64,000 nucleotides of DNA from Brachypterus glaber (Eukaryota > Arthropoda > Insecta > Coleoptera > Kateretidae): positions 1,116,001 through 1,180,000 of the forward strand of contig OY294049.1 of NCBI GenBank assembly GCA_958510825.1, written 5' to 3'. Both the position numbers and the translations under genes were made by a program. The first letter of the stretch is position 1; every line of letters starts with the position of its first letter. The notes below the pieces were generated by a model that saw only the letters and a list, made by a program, of their open reading frames with translations, searched no databases and was not told the origin of the DNA. Shown in pieces: positions 46,522 through 58,200 of this stretch.

Positions 46522-47762
46522 TGGTGGCATTAAATATCGGGACAACCTCAAAAAAATTCGTGTCATTTTTATATTTTTTTCATGGATTAACATGGGATTA
46601 TTTTAAAAATTAAAAACTAGGTTACTCCGTTTTGACATAACTGAATTATTTAGTTATAGCTTACTGTCAAAAAATGTTAAATTAATAAATTAATAAAATA
46701 AGTTAAGAATTGACAGTCTATAAAAATATATACTGCACGTTTGTCGGTTAATAACCGAAAAATATATATAAGAAAGTTATCTATCTGTCGTTAAAATCAA
46801 ATGGACAGGAAACAGTGAATAGTACCGTTTCATCCTTTTTGGGAATCATCAGCACTGTGTATCCTGTATGTTGCTAATATTCAAATAAAACGTTAGATAG
46901 ATATAAAAGCATGGTTCCATCTATTGATGTGGTCACTGTTATCTGTTCACTTGTTCCCAAAAGGCAAATCGCCACAATTTAGGGTGTACAGTAACGTGCA
47001 TTCAAAATGCCACGGACCTAAACCACCAACCTAAATGGTACTATTCACTGTTTCCTGTCCATTTGATTTTAACGACAGATAGATAACTTTCTTAATAAAT
47101 TAATGTTTATTGATAAATATATATTCATTAAATTTTACACAAATGTTATATTTAAATAATAATAAAATTAATAACCTTTGGATCAAAATTATTCTATATT
47201 GGTAAAGAATATGTGTTTAATATTCATTAAAAAAACACACACCTAATTTTACTCTTCAGTACAGTTAAAAACTCACAATTTTTTTTACTGCAAATGGATT
47301 TGAGTTTAAGAGTTCATTACTGAGGTAAGCGAAAAAATATTCCTAGTATACGGCAACTGCACCTTGTTTTTTTCAGTTCTTCTTATATAATTAAAAATTG
47401 CTTCACCATCCATTGTAGCTTTTGATCACCGATGATCCTTTTTCTGTTTGATATAAGAAACTAAGTTTTTCTCAATAAAACATTTCTTAAAAAACAGTTC
47501 TATTTCTTGAACTGTTTTTACTAAAATTGAACCTCATCCATATCTCCTAATACTAAGAACGACTGAGCAATTTTACTTTTAAATTTCCATGATAAGTAAA
47601 CTCATTTTAAATTAAAATAAAGATAAAAACACTTTTTTTACAAATTACTTGTATAACAGCAAAAATAAACAAACATTTGACATATTTTGACGTTTTTTAA
47701 CAAATGACACAAGACCCACTATTATCTATGAAAAATTTTTGTCCCGATATTTAATGCCACCA
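46522..47762. mobile_element. TIR element, ends TGGTGGCATTAAATATCGGGAC
   Basis: TGGTGGCATTAAATATCGGG plus ACAA at 46522 is matched perfectly in reverse complement at the right end (47739-47762). The 1.24 kb interior has no coding frame and contains a 326 bp hairpin element. No clear target duplication. Confidence 0.65.
46769..47094. mobile_element. MITE with 58 bp near-perfect TIR, nested
   Basis: TAAGAAAGTTATCTATCTGT ... GAATAGTACC (46769-46826) pairs with 47037-47094. Flanks are AT-rich (ATATATA / ATAAAT). The 210 bp centre is non-coding. The high arm identity suggests a recent insertion. Confidence 0.8.
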
Positions 47763-48714
47763 CTGTAGGTATTTAAAAAATGACAATTTTTTGTGTAGTA
47801 TTTCATGTAAATTAATGACATTGTGTATTTTAGATGCCCAAATACAAGCTCATTGATGAAAGCCGACCAAGTGAATAGATGGTAGCTGCAGAGCCAATGT
47901 AAAAGATAAAGCTAACTTTTGCCAACTTTTTAATAGAAGAATTATCAACTTTTTTTCGAATGAAGAATTTAAAGAATTTCCCAGAAAAACAAATTAGCAA
48001 AATAATTATCAAATGAGATGTGCAATAGAAAGCTCTACGTAAACAATTTGGATCTGTTTAAAACCCTCTGTTGATCAATTTTCAAATTTGTAGCTAGTTT
48101 AGAAGTCAGAGGTGTTTTCATGATTTTTTCTTGGGGAAGGTCGAAGCAATACAAAAACAAAAATATCCATCTCAGCTGATCAAGAGGACGTTCTCTTACT
48201 TTTATTATATTAGGTGAATAAAAATTAACAAAAAATATAATTACCCCCATACAACAAAAAGATTAGTTTTTTGTATTGTATTTACCTATAAAAAATATAT
48301 ATTTATACTCATTTACCTTTTTTTTTTAATTTTTAATACAAAAAAAATTATGATCTTGGTATTTCAAAAGATTTTTATTTTTTTGTAGACAATTAAATAA
48401 CAGTCAAAAAAATACCTTGACAAAGACCTTGAGTGGAGAATTAAATAACAGTCAAATAATAATAATAAAGTATCTATTCAAAATTTGTTGTATTAAAACA
48501 GTTGACTAAGGTATAAAACACCTTTTATAGGTCCCAGAAAGACTATAAATAAATAAATAAATAAATATGTTTCTATTAAAAAAACAAAGTTGACCTTGAA
48601 ATGACCTTGGAAACGTAAATATACGTAAAAAATAAATACTCCATTTTGTTTCCCCCATTAAAATAAACAACTTTTGTGGACCTTTCTTTTTTCTAAAATG
48701 ATTCAGGTTATTTG

Positions 48715-48830
48715 AAAGTTTCAGGTTATAAATGTATATGCTCTTATTATTATTTTTATTTGTATTTTTTCTGTATATGATCCTTTAGTGATCGGAATAA
48801 AAATATATTATTATTACTATTATCTACTAG
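48715..48830 (+). repeat. Possible LINE 3' tail
   Basis: CTGTATATGATCCTTTAGTGATCGGAATAAAAATATATTATT followed by an ATT-rich run resembles a retroelement 3' end. No coding remnant upstream was recognised. Confidence 0.3.
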
Positions 48831-48879
48831 CAGCGAGAATTTCCACCTATTTATCTTCTATCGCACTATTGAGTGAGTG

Positions 48880-49118
48880 CACTGATAAAAGAGTTTATTT
48901 GTGTGTACAAAATATTTGGTTGGATGTGGCCAATTGAATTATTTGGTTGTCACAAATAAATTTTATTTCTGCCAAATAAACTATTTTGTTTCCATTAATA
49001 AATAATTTTAAAATTAAAATATTTATTTACATGAACTAAATATTTATTTGACTCAAATAAAATTTATTACTCACAACTAAATAATTTAAATAAATATAAA
49101 TTATCTTTTGTATCAGTG
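48880..49118. mobile_element. MITE starting CACTGATA, 6 bp TSD TGAGTG
   Basis: The ends CACTGATAAAAGA and the complement of CACTGATACAAAAGA are flanked by TGAGTG at 48874-48879 and 49119-49124. It interrupts the right TIR of the 45660-49140 element. Internal ATTTATTT-rich sequence has no frame. Confidence 0.7.
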
Positions 49119-49730
49119 TGAGTGGTGACCGTAGGATTAGACGGTTTTAAGGTTTGCCTAACGTTAGAGATACATGTCTTGGGTAGAAAGTCACTGGCAA
49201 CAAGCTAAAATGTAAATTAGAATGAAGATGTTAGCGCGAGCTCAATTGTTGGTGAATTTTAATACGTTCATATGCAATGTTCGGACTATTGGATTTTTTA
49301 ACAGGTTCGCATTAAGAAAAACAGAGTAATTACATAAAATGCAAGATCATTTAAACTGTAACAAAAGTAACAAAAATAGATTATTATTGTTATGTAATTT
49401 CTGTTTTGTTTTATTTTAAAGTAGTACAATTCATTTAATTTTTCTCTTTTGTATATTTATATTGTTTTAAATATTCCTGTGAAATCAAACTAATTTAAAT
49501 ATCTACAACCAAATAAAATAAAAAGTAAAACAAAAACGCTGTGCACATGAATGTGTTTTTTCCTTTTTTTTTAATAACAACAAATTCCAATGTTCGGTGT
49601 TGTTCCTAGGTTGTTAAAAATAAAATAAAAATGAATCCACTTATTAAATTGTAATTTATTTACCTTTTAAAGTGTAATCAATTTTTAACTAAAACATCTG
49701 TTTGTTTTTTCAATATTATTTTCAATATTA

Positions 49731-52665
49731 GGAGAAGGTGTTGAACCTTGGGACGCATGTACCTCGGGACAGAACAAATATTTCCGCCATCTGTGATCGC
49801 AGTCAAAAAATACAGGAATATAGTTTTAAGGGCAATGTAATGAACATGCATTTTAGTTGGCTCCCAGATTGCGAGCTGTACACGTTGAGTATATGAAATT
49901 TTGTGTTTTGTATACGACAAATTTACTTTTTTGGATGTGTTATTTTCCCTACTACGAATCAACTTCATAATTTTGTGACATTTTAATTATGTAAGTAGAT
50001 ACTTATTTTTTTCTGTTTTTTCTTGGTTATATGAAAAATAAAGAATTGTTAACCTACAAAAACATATCTGATAAATTCATTCATGATGTATAATTTGTAC
50101 CTCGGGACAAGAGTTTGCATGTACCTCTAGACTGTCCCAAGGTACATGTAAATGCATTCGGTACATGTTATAAAAGTTTTTGTTAATTGGTGGCAAATGT
50201 TTTAATATGAAATCAGAAAAAGTTTAGGAAACTAATGGTGTTTGATTACATATATTTTTATTTCAGCAAAATGCCACGGACTAAAACCGGAAAGAAACGA
50301 GAAGCCTTAAATGTGGCTCGTTTTAAACAAGCAGCAAATGATGTACTGGTTAATAATATGAGTATGAGAGATGCAGCTAGACTACATGACGTTAAAAAAT
50401 CAACCTTGGCACGTCATGTAAAATTACACCGCCAATCCACAAATTCTGCATTTCAATACTCAGCTACAAATGCGGTAAATAAAATTTTTACAGAACATGA
50501 GGAGAAGCAGCTAGCCGAGTATTTGGAATTTTCAGCTCGGCTTCACTACGGCCTTAATAAAAATGAAGTCCGTGTATTGGCTTACCAATATGCTAACGAA
50601 AATAGTAAAAAAATGCCTGATAAATGGAAGCAAGATAAAAAAGCAGGCAGAGAATGGCTCAGAAGTTTCTTAAAACGACATAAAACATTATCGTTAAGAA
50701 AACCAGAGGCCACCAGTCTAGCCCGATCTACCAGCTTTAACAAAAAAAATGTTAACGAATTTTTCACAAAACTTAAGGACTATCAAAAAAAATACAAATT
50801 TACACCTAACAATGTATACAACGTAGATGAGACGGGAAATACGACCGTTCACGTACCCCCACGTATTATAGGCCCAAAAGGTGTGAAACAACTTGGAAGT
50901 ATGACTTCAGGAGAACGTGGTATTAATATAACCATGATTGCTGGTATTAGTGCCACAGGAAACCACGTACCACCGATGCTTATTTTTCCAAGAGTGCACT
51001 TCAAACAACACATGTGAATGGAACTCCTCCAGGAACAGTCGGTGCTGCCAATCCATCAGGTTGGTCGAATGAAGAAAAATTTATCGAATATATGAAGCAC
51101 TTTATCCAGCATGTTAAGCCAACTACGGAGAACCCTGTCTTGTTGGTATTTGATAACCATGACAGTCATATATCCATTCCTTTAATTGACCTGGCAAAAT
51201 CCAATGGCGTGGTATTACTTACATTCCCACCGCACACTTCGCATAAGTTGCAACCATTGGACCGAACAGTTTTTGGTCCTTATAAGACTTACTATAACGA
51301 AGCGTGTAATGAATGGATGATGCAATATCCAGGAAAACCTATTTCATTGTATCAAATCGGTGAAATCGTTGGAAAAGCCTACCCAAGGGCATTTACTCAA
51401 CAGAACATTACAAAGGGATTCCTCGTGACGGGCATCTGCCCTTTAAATGCGGAAATATTTGGTGAAGACGAATTCTTAGGTGCCTTTGTAACCGACCGAC
51501 CAAACTCTGAAGTAGAAAATGCAGCAGTACAAGAGCTTTTAAATATTGACGAACCTGGATCATCCAACCAACCTCAAAATGTCGTACTAAGGGAGTTAAA
51601 TAATATTGTGAGTCCCCAGATGATAAGACCATATCCCAAAGCTGCGCCGAGGAAGACTGCAGGAGGAAGAAAACCAGGAAAATCAAGAATTTTAACAGAG
51701 ACTCCGGAAAAGGCTGAGTTAGAAATAGAATACTTAAAGAGACAAGCAAGAAAATCCAAAACTAAAGTTAAAAAAGTAACCAAAAAAATATTACAGGACG
51801 GAAGTACTGACGACGAAAATATTAAAATAGAAAGCAAACCAAAAAAATCTAAAACTAAAGTCCAAAAAAAAAACAAAAAAGTGTGGCAAGAAGAAAGTTC
51901 CGATGAGGACAGTATTGAAATGCAAATGCAGGATTCTAGTAGCGAGGACAATTATCTGGAAAACTTAGTTGAAAAAACAAATACAGAAATGGAAATAGAG
52001 AAAGATATGGAAAATACTTCAATATTGAAAGGAGACTTTGTGCTAGTCGAACTTAAAGGAAAAAAGTCAGTGCGCCATTACATAGCGGAAATACACACGA
52101 ATTTAGAGGAAGGACATTTTGAGGTTGTATATCTAAAGAAACTTATGGGTAGTAACAAGTTTGTCAGGGGCGAAGTAATATACGAAATATACGATTCTGA
52201 TATAGTGAAAAAATTACCAAAACCAACAGTAGTTGGAGGATCCGAGCGACGAATGGAACAATTTTCCTTTTCCTTAGACTTTATATCTTATAATATGTAA
52301 TAATGTTTTTAAATTAATTTTAATATGTTCTGAAACAAATTTAAATGTATAAAATATTTTAAAATAAACTTTAAACCTGTTCCTATAATTTATTTTTAAA
52401 TTTATCCAGGTAAACTATGATGTCCCAAGGTACAGTTAGTTAGGTGCCAAGGTACATTTACTTGTTGTACCTTGAGATAATTTGCAACTACAGCTTTTAA
52501 TCATATTATCAATACTTAAACATATCATTAAAATGCTGCAAAATTTTTCCTTAAACAAAAAAAAGGTCCACATTATAATGCTGTTTACAGAAATATTTTA
52601 TTTAAAAAAATGCTTTTTTAAAAAAACGATATTTAAATAATGTCCCAAGGTTCAACACCTTCCCG
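49731..52665 (+). mobile_element. Complete pogo/Tigger-type DNA transposon
   Basis: The TIRs GGAGAAGGTGTTGAACCTTG (49731-49754) and, reversed, CGGGAAGGTGTTGAACCTTG (52642-52665) are flanked by TA on both sides (49729-49730, 52666-52667). The 2,935 bp element contains one transposase gene. Several TGTCCCAAGGTAC-type motifs occur just inside each end (near 49758, 50097, 50135, 52421 and 52450), likely transposase binding sites (inference). pogo-group elements insert at TA. Confidence 0.9.
50271..52300 (+). pseudogene. pogo/Tigger (CENP-B/jerky-like) transposase, one frameshift
   Basis: The best start is ATG at 50271 (MPRTKTGKKREALN), just after an acceptor-like TTTTTATTTCAG. Domains in order: psq-type helix-turn-helix (FKQAANDVLVNNMSMRDAAR), CENP-B-type DNA-binding domain (FTEHEEKQLAEYLEFSARLH ... 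EWLRSFLKRH), then the DDE endonuclease. The likely catalytic aspartates are in YNVDETG, LVFDNHDSH and LQPLDRTVF, the DDD pattern of pogo. A lysine/acidic linker follows, then a C-terminal region (KGDFVLVELKGKKSVRHYIA ... DIVKKLP) that looks like a small beta-barrel reader domain. At 51012-51020 one base appears missing, so the frame shifts and a TGA is read at 51015. No other lesion was seen. It may be a recently dead copy or a sequencing error. Confidence 0.9.
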
Positions 52666-52849
52666 TATTACTTGCGTTAGTAAAATTTTTTTTTTTTAAA
52701 TAATGCTTTTTAACGTTTTATATTTTTATATTTGAACATACAAACATTTGTTTGTTTGTTTACGTTTAGCATATTTATTGCATTTTGTTCCAAGACATGT
52801 ATTTGTTTTTAAAAGCAATAATTATCATTATCGTTATTATTATCATTAT

Positions 52850-53079
52850 CATTATCATTGTCATTGTCATTGTCATTGTCATTGTCATTGTCATTGTCAT
52901 TGTCATTGTCATTGTCATTGTCATTGTCATTGTCATTGTCATTGTCATTGTCATTGTCATTGTCATTGTCATTGTCATTGTCATTGTCATTGTCATTGTC
53001 ATTGTCATTGTCATTGTCATTGTCATTGTCATTGTCATTGTCATTGTCATCATTGTCACTGTCACTGTCACTGTCACTG

Positions 53080-53139
<60 letters not shown>

Positions 53140-53145
53140 TTATAC
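52850..53145. repeat. Compound microsatellite (TCATTG)n (TCACTG)4 (ATT)n
   Basis: About 32 copies of TCATTG, then four of TCACTG, then about 20 of ATT. All six frames are open over it because of the repeat, so long frames here are not genes. Confidence 0.97.
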
Positions 53146-54043
53146 GGAAAAAATATTATTTCCGTAAAAAAATCTGTCTGTCAGTCTGTCCTTCTCTCTG
53201 TGTGTCTGTCTATCTCTCTGAATGGAAAAGGACTACGTACATTTCTTATGGGAAATGGCCCCGGTTTTTGCTGAAATTTAAGTATGTTAACTGACTGATT
53301 AAAAGTCTCCATGGGCACGAAGCTCTAAGTCTTAGTTTTCATGCTAGAGCTTAACGAAAATGGCATTTTGCGGATACATCTTTTAATATAACTCCTGAAC
53401 GAAACAAGATTTTTAGATGGAACTTGAACTGAGTTCCTTAGAATAATAACAACTTCATTTAAGAAGTCAGTGGACTACAAAAAAAAGATATATTTTTTAT
53501 TTTCCCTTTTTTACCTAATTGTTGAGACACCACTGACTTTTCTAAGGGTTTAATATACTGAGCAATGTTGGGGATTTATACTTTACATAATTTAATCACT
53601 GGCATTCTTTCTTTATATTTATTTAAAAGGTTATCCTTTTTGTCTACGGCACTGCTTAAACTGTGATGACTTTTTTGAAGAATTTTTTAGATGTAATAGG
53701 TAATCTAAATCCGTAAAAACGAATGAATCTAATTTATTTATTTTTAGTTTGCACAAAAAAAGTTATAAGCCTAAATTGACAAAAAAAAATGGATAAATAA
53801 ATAATAATTTTAAACTGACACTTAAAGAGTAATTAACTGTCAAAAAGTTCTGATAATTTTATTTTTATTTTGAAATTATTGTAAAAGGAATCTAACAAAC
53901 GGCGCAAATGTATAGAAGAACTAAGGAAAATCTTTTTAAGTACTGGAACTCGAGTAGAATGATAAGCTGAAGAAGATATGTTGAAAATTTTGAAGTGAAT
54001 TTATGACATTTTTTGGAAAATGGATTTTTTAATAAGAAAATTT

Positions 54044-54090
54044 ATGGAGAGCCCCTAGCACAAGCATATGGCTTATTTGGGGCTCTCCAT
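54044..54090. repeat. Perfect 12 bp stem hairpin
   Basis: ATGGAGAGCCCC (54044-54055) and GGGGCTCTCCAT (54079-54090) around a 23 nt loop, followed by an AAAT repeat. It could be a retroelement 3'-end stem-loop. Confidence 0.55.
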
Positions 54091-54504
54091 GACTTTTTGT
54101 GTATAATAAATAAATAAACAAATAAATAAATAAATAAATAAATAAATAAATTTATTTTTTTTAGAGTCGGTTAAATTGGCTAAAATTAAATTATGTTTTA
54201 GAGTTTAACTCACTGATCAAAATTGTCCACGAGCACAAAGCTCTTATAGTTTTTGTGCTTAATAAAAATTTTTTTCAAGGGATCTTTATTTATTTTTATT
54301 TTTTTTTATTTATTTATTTATTGGTGCTGGTGTGCAAATATGCACTTACACAAGTCAAAAATTACATAAAAATTACAAATTACAATTAGTGTATAAAAAA
54401 AAACAATACAAAATTTATATGTGTATAAATATAAATACGAATAAATACAGATAGAAAATGTATATCAAAGAAGTTGGGTTAAGCAAATGAACAAAAAAAA
54501 TCCA

Positions 54505-57265
54505 CTAGCTAATATAATTATTAAAATCAAAACATAAAAACTGTTCTATTGAGTAGAACGCTTCCCGCAGCAGAAGTCTTTTTATAGTATGCTTAAATTT
54601 AGTAAGCGGCAGTGAAGTGATTGCATTGGGAAGGACATTGAAAAGTTTGATACCTGTGTACTCATAGCTTTTTTGTGTCTTGGTTAGCCTTACAAAAGAT
54701 GGAACAATATTTTTGCCATTTCTGGTTGGAAATCTGTGATTTTCAGTGTGTAACTTATATTTACTTTCATTTTGCCTAATGTGAAGAAGACATTCCAGAA
54801 TGTAAGCAGAAGGGAAAGTTAAAATATTAAGTTTTTTAAAGCTACTCATACAATCGTCTCTATAACCTAGATTATCAATAATTCGGACTGCATGCCTTTG
54901 TAGTCTAAAAACTCTGTCCCAACCAGAACCCTGCCCCCAACACAACAAACAATATGTCATTTTTGAGTGGCACAAAGCATGATAGATTGTGAGCAATGTA
55001 GATCTTGAGACCTGATTTTTTAGTGTACGTAGGCTAAAAATAGACTTACGCATACCCGCTGCTACTGAGTCCGTATGTTTTTCCCAACATAGCTTTGGAT
55101 CTAAAGTGACTCCCAGAAATTTCACGGAAACAACCTCATTTACTCCCAGTGTGTTTTTTAATCCAAACACCATGTTTTGTGTTTTGTCAGTGTTTAAACT
55201 TAGGTGGTTTTCGATGAACCAAAGTTCAGTATCGGACTGTGCCTTCCTTCTTTTTTGCAGAACGAGCTGCAGATTCGAGTCAGAATTTAAAATTGATGTA
55301 TCATCGGCAAAGAATATGAAGTCAGCTTCCTCCACAGAGGTAGCAAGATCATTTATATATATATTAAGAACAACAATGGACCCAGTATTGAGCCCTGTGG
55401 AACACCGACTGAAATAGTCCCTGCCGACGACAACCCTGTAGCAGTTTTTACCACTTGGGTACGGCCTGTTAAGTAGGAAGTTAAGAATTTTAAGCTTAAC
55501 TTATCAAAACCGTATTTTTCCAACTTATTCAATAATTTTTCGGGATTGACACAGTCAAACGCCTTACTTAGATCGCAGAAAACCACCGAAAGATATTCAC
55601 CTTTTTCAAAGCAATCCAAACATTTTTCAATAAACCGCTGAATTGCTTTTGATGTACTTTTATTTTTCCTAAAACCGTATTGATTGGGAGTAAAAAGGTT
55701 ATTTTCTTCAAAATATTCCGTGATACGAGCCTTTGCTACTTTCTCAAATATTTTGGATAGTATAGGCAACAGAGAAATAGGCCTGTAGTTAGAGATATCG
55801 TTTATGTCACCTTTTTTGTAGATAGGGACGACCAGTGCCTCCTTGAGCTGGTCTGGAAAAACACCCTCCTCAAAGCAGTGATTTATAATTTTGGTTAAGG
55901 GTACGTAAATTAAGTTTTTTATTGATTTTATTATTTTAACAGAAAAGCCAAATATGTCTTTGCTATTTGTATTTTTTAGAGATGAAATAATATCTCGTAC
56001 CTCAATATAGGTGGCTGGCTTAAAATGAAAATTGTTGCTTTCACATTTTATTTGGCTAACAGGAGGAAAGTCTATTGCAGGTAAGGAATTTATTATGTTT
56101 TCAGCTATGCCGGTAAAGTACGTGTTTGCAGTTTCTGCACTGATTTCACATTTTTTAAGTTTAGTATTTTTTCTTAGGTTATTGACGAGTTGCCAAGTAG
56201 CTTTTGAGGGGTTATTAGAGTGTTTTATAGTGTTATCATTTGCTTGTGTCTTTGCTAATTTTATCTGTCTTTTGTATTGTAAGTTTAATCTGTTTCGGTA
56301 TCTTTTAAGCTCATTAAAGCCCGGAATGTAGCATAATTCACAGATCAAATGTAACTCTTCCCTCATGCGTTTAAGTTCAGGAGTAAACCAATGTTTATTT
56401 GTATTGGTATTTTTTATTACCTTCTGCTTAGATTCCGGAAAAGAACTATTGTAGGCACCCTGCAGGATATCTAGAAATTCATTTAATTTATCGTTTGCAC
56501 CTAAAGCTGATTTATCTAGAAATGTCCAATCGGTTGAAGATATTAAATTATAAAAACTATTTAAACCCTTTTTTGTTATTTTCCTTATTGTGTTATATTC
56601 GACTTGATTGGTTGCGGTGTGGAACATTAAATTTATAGACTGACCATGGTGGTCGGATATATATGGTTTGAGCACATGTGTTTTATAAGAGTCGTGGTTA
56701 AAGTTTATAAAAAAGTTATCCAAACAATTATTTTGCCTGGTATTACTATTTATGGTATAAATAAATCCATGTGTTCCCAAATAGTCACAAAGCAGGTGTT
56801 TTTCCCTCGTGTTTAAATTAAAATGCACATTAAAGTCGCCACAAATTATTATTTTATTTTTACTATTTATTTTGTTTATAGTTTTATCAAGGTTTTCAAT
56901 AAATTTACCCATGCAACCACTAGGGGATCTATAAACATTTAACAAAAAAGTATTTTGCCTTACGAGCTTTATGCAAGATATTTCAAATTGTTTTTCGACT
57001 GAATAATTGTTAATTTCATGAAAGGGTATAATATCTAAATTGTTTTTGGCTAAAATAAGGGACCCCCCACGTAGATAAATTTTCCTTGCAAAGTACGAGC
57101 ATAAGCTAAAATCGCCAACTTTAAAGTGGGTCATGTACTTATCCTGTATCCAGTGTTCCGTTAAGCATACTATGTCAAAGTTCTGATCTGCAAGAAAGGC
57201 TTCTAGTGTATTAATTTTACTAGTAATAGATTGTATATTTATGTGAAATATATTGAGCTCAGTTT
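54505..57265 (-). pseudogene. LINE ORF2, endonuclease plus reverse transcriptase, one 2-nt slip
   Basis: The endonuclease begins with LNIFHINIQSITSKINTLEA and VCLTEHW (about 57135-57260). It continues RGGSLIL, LLNVYRSPSG, IIICGDFNVHFN and ISDHHG. RT follows with VVPIYKKGD, SNYRPISLLPILSKIFEKV, NQYGFRKNKSTSKAI, FCDLSKAFDCVN, GVPQGSILGPLLFLIYI and FFADD. Then come VKFLGVTLDPKLCWEKH and a C-terminal FNVLPNAI region ending at 54505. All key motifs are intact. The only lesion seen is an extra TA in the (TA)n run at about 55350-55362, which puts TAA right after LLFLIYI and shifts the FADD part. The exact ORF2 start is uncertain; the open frame reaches back towards the end of ORF1 with no obvious ATG. 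Confidence 0.85.
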
Positions 57266-57307
57266 TTAGTGTTGGTTTATGTATTTGTCCAGTCGTCGGT
57301 GCAGTTG

Positions 57308-58200
57308 TTAGGATAGAGTCTCTAGTATGCCTGTTTGGGAGAGGCGTGGGTATAGAAAATTTCCATGTACGTTACTATTTAATATTTGGTCCTCCATATG
57401 ACCAGATACTGCTAGTTCTTCCATTAGAGATAGGTTATTTTGATTAAAGTTAGGTTGACTATCTTGAGACAGTGTATACGGAGGTGTGGAATAATTTTTT
57501 GAACTGTCCGATGCGACTATAGTGGGAGTTGATTTTTCGGAAGTGGTAGATTCTTCTTCAGAAAGATATTTTGTTGCGATAAAGTTAAAAAGTGTTTGTT
57601 TTCCCTCATACGTTAGACCATAATGTTTACAATGAGCAGGTTGAACTATGTTGTTTGTTTCGATGTAGGTTACGTGTGAGTATATTTTAACAGATTTGCA
57701 AATATTTAGGTTTTCTTCATCAATAAAATAATTTAAGACTTTCCTATTTTCTACGTATGGAGTTCCCAATATTAGTATATTAGTGTGCTGGTTGCTTTTT
57801 AGGAAATTTTCCATTTGATTTGGATTAGTAGAAGTAGTATTTCCTTTAATGGCATTTTTTATTCCGGGGCTAATTATAACGTAATCAGCCTTCGTATAAG
57901 ATTTCAATATAGTTGTACCATGCATTAATTTTTCCAAGGATTCTTGTGAAATATATTGGCAGTTTGTGTCATATCGACTCTGTGTTTTATTTTTTATTAT
58001 TTTACCATAGTTGTAACCATTTGAGTTTGTTAGTATCAATATTTTCGGTTTTTTATGATCCTTTTTTTTTTTTTTTTTTCCTTTTTTTCAGTAGGTCGTG
58101 TATGCAAGCTTTTATTTGTGGTTTTTTCTTTTTTTTGATCATTTGTTATTTTTTCCTTTAAGAGTTTAAGTTCATTTTTTGTTGTTTTGATCGTTTTTTC
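57308..58200 (-). pseudogene. LINE ORF1 with SGNH-esterase-like domain
   Basis: From about 58061 the frame reads KPKILILTNSNGY, then TNILILGTPYVENRKVLNYF, VKIYSHVTYIETN and HYGLTYEGKQTLFNFIATKY. This matches the esterase (SGNH hydrolase-like) part of ORF1 proteins in CR1-group LINEs. The usual GLHLN..GK motif appears as GLTYEGK. A lysine-rich coiled region (KTTKNELKLLKEKITNDQKK) lies upstream in another frame; an A18 run at 58062-58079 separates the two frames. ORF1 proteins bind the element RNA. The domain call is from pattern only. Confidence 0.6.

Larger units (their letters stand above)
45660..49140. mobile_element. Probable TIR element with nested insertions
   Basis: CTAATCCTACGGTCACC at 45660, plus GCGATAGAAGATAAATAGGT about 30 bp further in, is matched in reverse complement at the right end (GGTGACCGTAGGATTAG, 49124-49140; ACCTATTTATCTTCTATCGC near 48845). 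The right TIR is split by a 239 bp MITE. The interior holds a LINE end and further TIR elements, but no transposase. No target duplication found. Confidence 0.5.

Noticed and set aside
47830..48250. Two small minus-strand frames
   Set aside because: No motif, no splice context; length is within chance for this base composition.
52748..53294. Long open frames on both strands (up to 169 codons)
   Set aside because: They are translations of the (TCATTG)n and (ATT)n microsatellite; every frame is open.
57913..58161. Plus-strand Phe-rich frame
   Set aside because: Antisense of the A-rich lysine region of LINE ORF1.
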